In this document: one piece after another, positions 5,315-6,762 of the stretch
Layout: every line of letters begins with the position of its first letter
How positions within the stretch are numbered: the stretch's first letter is position 1
DNA from: Desulfobulbus sp.
Lineage (GTDB): Bacteria; Pseudomonadota; Gammaproteobacteria; Burkholderiales; Rhodocyclaceae
Length of the DNA stretch: 6,762 bases
Direction: 5' to 3'
Assembly: GCA_009782025.1 (NCBI GenBank)
Contig: WQUQ01000074.1
Coordinates: 1-6,762 of the forward strand
Program-made: the position numbers and the translations under genes
The notes under the pieces: generated by a model
Database searches by the model: none
Told to the model about the DNA's origin: nothing
The model's input: only the letters and a program-made list of their open reading frames with translations

Positions 5315-6468
5315 TTGACCCGCCGACGCTACCGCAACGCATCCGCATCCTGCAATTGCAGACCGAATGCCATGACCGTTCGCACGACCCGACCGATCTC
5401 GCCGAGCAGATCGTCGCCGCATTCCCGCGCGACCGTTTCGAGGTGACATCAGCTTTTTTGCAGGGCCGGCCCGAAACCGGGCAGCCCCCAAGTTGCGCCG
5501 AACACGTCCATTATTTTGAATTTTCGGAAAAAGCCATGCGCGGCCTGCGCCTGGGGGTGCACCGCGCGCTGTGGCGATATTGCCGGGAAGGCCGGTTCGA
5601 TGTCGTCATCTGCAACCGGTACAAGCCGGTCAACATGCTGATGACGATCAGCCGCTTCTTGCGCATCCCCGTATGCGTCGGCATCTCGCATAGCCTGGGG
5701 GAATACGACCGCCTTACGCGCCGCTGGGCGGCGGCCTTGTCGATACGGCCCAACTGGCGTTTTGTCGGCGTCTCTCCCACCGTCCGCGACTATCTCATCA
5801 ACCTGGGTTGCGGTTTCACCCCGGACAACACGGTAGCGATCAATAACGCGCTCGATCTCAAGGTGGTCGAGGATATGTTCCTGCCGCGCGCGGCGGCGCG
5901 GGAAGAACTTGGTCTGCCCCAGGAAGCGCGCTTGATCGGCGCGATTGGCCGACTGGTGCCGATCAAGGGGCATATTTATCTGCTCCGCGCATTCGCCGCC
6001 ATCGCCTTGCGCTACCCGAATGTCCATCTGGCGATCATCGGCGAGGGAAAAGAAGAAGCGCGATTGCGCGCGGAGGTCGAGCAGCACGGGCTTGCCGACT
6101 GCGTTCACCTCTTGGGCTGGCGGACTCGGGCCAAGCGGTATATCCGCGCCTTCGATCTGTGGGCCATGCCCTCGCTCAAAGAGGGGCTTCCCCTTGCCTT
6201 GCTGGAGGGCATGTGCGGCCAGTTGCCCGTCATTGCCAGCGATATTCCATCCATGCGCGCCTTGATCGACAGCGCCGGCGGCCTGGCAGTGCCGCCAGGC
6301 AATGCCGATGCCCTGGCGGAGGCGCTTGACCAATACCTCCGCCTCGATGACGAAACCTTGCGTCAGAAGGGCTGGCAAGCCTATGCCTACGTGCGGGACC
6401 ACATGTCGATCAAGCAGTACCACAGTGCCTGGCTGAAACTGGTTGAGCAGGCGCTGGAGAGATGCTGA
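5311..6468 (+). CDS. Family 4 (GT-B) glycosyltransferase, paralogue of the gene at 1319
   Basis: A 385-residue GT-B enzyme. The N-terminal acceptor domain contains VVICNRYKPVNML (98-110) and GISHSLGEYDRLTRRW (124-139), the counterparts of blocks in the first GT4 protein. The donor domain begins LIGAIGRLVPIKGHIYLL, with R214 and K219. It has the E-x7-E motif EGLPLALLE (E291, E299), followed by SDIPSMRALI and a final helical segment ending VEQALERC. It should act as a retaining sugar transferase on the same surface glycan as its neighbours. The start overlaps the GT9 stop as ATGA (5311-5314), with a good GGAG at 5302-5305. The stop lies seven bases into the next gene. It looks intact; donor and linkage are unknown. 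Confidence 0.9.
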   Translation: MIDPPTLPQRIRILQLQTECHDRSHDPTDLAEQIVAAFPRDRFEVTSAFLQGRPETGQPPSCAEHVHYFEFSEKAMRGLRLGVHRALWRYCREGRFDVVICNRYKPVNMLMTISRFLRIPVCVGISHSLGEYDRLTRRWAAALSIRPNWRFVGVSPTVRDYLINLGCGFTPDNTVAINNALDLKVVEDMFLPRAAAREELGLPQEARLIGAIGRLVPIKGHIYLLRAFAAIALRYPNVHLAIIGEGKEEARLRAEVEQHGLADCVHLLGWRTRAKRYIRAFDLWAMPSLKEGLPLALLEGMCGQLPVIASDIPSMRALIDSAGGLAVPPGNADALAEALDQYLRLDDETLRQKGWQAYAYVRDHMSIKQYHSAWLKLVEQALERC

Positions 6469-6762
6469 ACCAATTGCCAACCGCCCATCAGGAATCCCGC
6501 ACGCTTGCCATGCCGAATCAGGAACTCGTCACCGTCATCATTTCCTGTTACAACCACGGGCCGTATATTGAGGAGTCCATTCAGAGCGTGCTCGGGCAAA
6601 CCTGGCCGCATGTCGAATTGCTGGTTGTCGACGATGGCTCGACGGATGACAGCGTAGCCAGGATCGACGCCTTGCAGCGTATCCACGGCTTTGATTTTCG
6701 CGCCCAGAAAAACCAGGGCTTGACCCGCACGCTGAACGACGCCATCGCCCGCGCCAAAGGGG
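6462..6762 (+). CDS. Family 2 (GT-A) glycosyltransferase, 5' part only
   Basis: The first 100 codons of a GT2-type transferase that runs off the window. VTVIISCYNHGPYIEESIQS (23-42) and VELLVVDDGSTDDS (51-64) are the nucleotide-sugar-binding N-terminus of the GT-A fold, with D57-D58 in the first acidic motif. QKNQGLTRTLNDAIARAKG matches the conserved N-x-G-x-x-x-A-x-N region, with Thr/Leu replacing the common Ala/Ser. The catalytic D-x-D and later motifs lie beyond the window. I chose the ATG at 6462, which overlaps the previous gene by seven bases. The only GGAG (6456-6459) sits just two bases before it, which is close. Met17 at 6510 would start just before the conserved fold and is a real alternative. 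GT-A enzymes here usually add one sugar to a lipid-linked glycan. Confidence 0.88.
   Translation, partial: MLNQLPTAHQESRTLAMPNQELVTVIISCYNHGPYIEESIQSVLGQTWPHVELLVVDDGSTDDSVARIDALQRIHGFDFRAQKNQGLTRTLNDAIARAKG

Noticed and set aside
5449..6480. 343-codon minus-strand open frame opposite the second GT4 gene
   Set aside because: Same reason: the plus strand carries the complete GT4 motif set, while the minus-strand product has no family features and no ribosome-binding site.
1..6762. CRISPR arrays, tRNA or rRNA genes, riboswitches
   Set aside because: I saw no regularly spaced repeats, no cloverleaf-like or ribosomal RNA sequence, and no long structured leader anywhere in the window.

Overview
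The window is GC-rich and densely coding. It looks like part of a surface-polysaccharide (lipopolysaccharide core, O-antigen or exopolysaccharide) gene cluster from a proteobacterium, most likely a betaproteobacterium. That placement is inferred from GC-rich codon use, the mix of glycosyltransferase families, and a toxin-antitoxin pair very close to Neisseria FitAB. No ribosomal or other marker gene is present to fix the taxonomy.

Layout, left to right. (1) 1-627: a RelE/ParE-type toxin-antitoxin operon, with the antitoxin first and an ATGA overlap into the toxin. An inverted repeat and a possible promoter lie upstream. (2) 628-1318: about 690 bases with no intact plus-strand gene. It holds minus-strand remnants: a piece of an RTX-like calcium-binding protein and a small lipoprotein whose 5' end runs into repeat-rich sequence that resembles a transposon end. 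(3) 1319-2422: a GT-B glycosyltransferase of family GT4. (4) 2423-3163: a fitAB-like toxin-antitoxin pair (ribbon-helix-helix antitoxin and PIN-domain nuclease) with its own inverted-repeat operator candidate. (5) 3160-6762: four more glycosyltransferase genes, packed almost without gaps. They are a CgeB/YkvP-like enzyme, a GT9 heptosyltransferase-like enzyme, a second GT4 that is a paralogue of the first, and the 5' end of a GT2 gene cut by the window edge.

The five transferases probably add successive sugars to one cell-surface glycan at the inner face of the cytoplasmic membrane. Donors and acceptors cannot be read from the sequence. The most notable arrangement is that fitAB sits inside the transferase run, and the toxin stop codon overlaps the start of the next transferase by ATGA. 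Toxin and sugar transferase are therefore probably read from one message with coupled translation. Two unrelated toxin-antitoxin pairs, gene remnants and repeats in the first 3.2 kb mark this flank as a plastic, transfer-prone edge of the cluster. I see no clearly new multi-gene system. The coupled toxin-glycosyltransferase layout and the paralogous GT4 pair are the points most worth checking.
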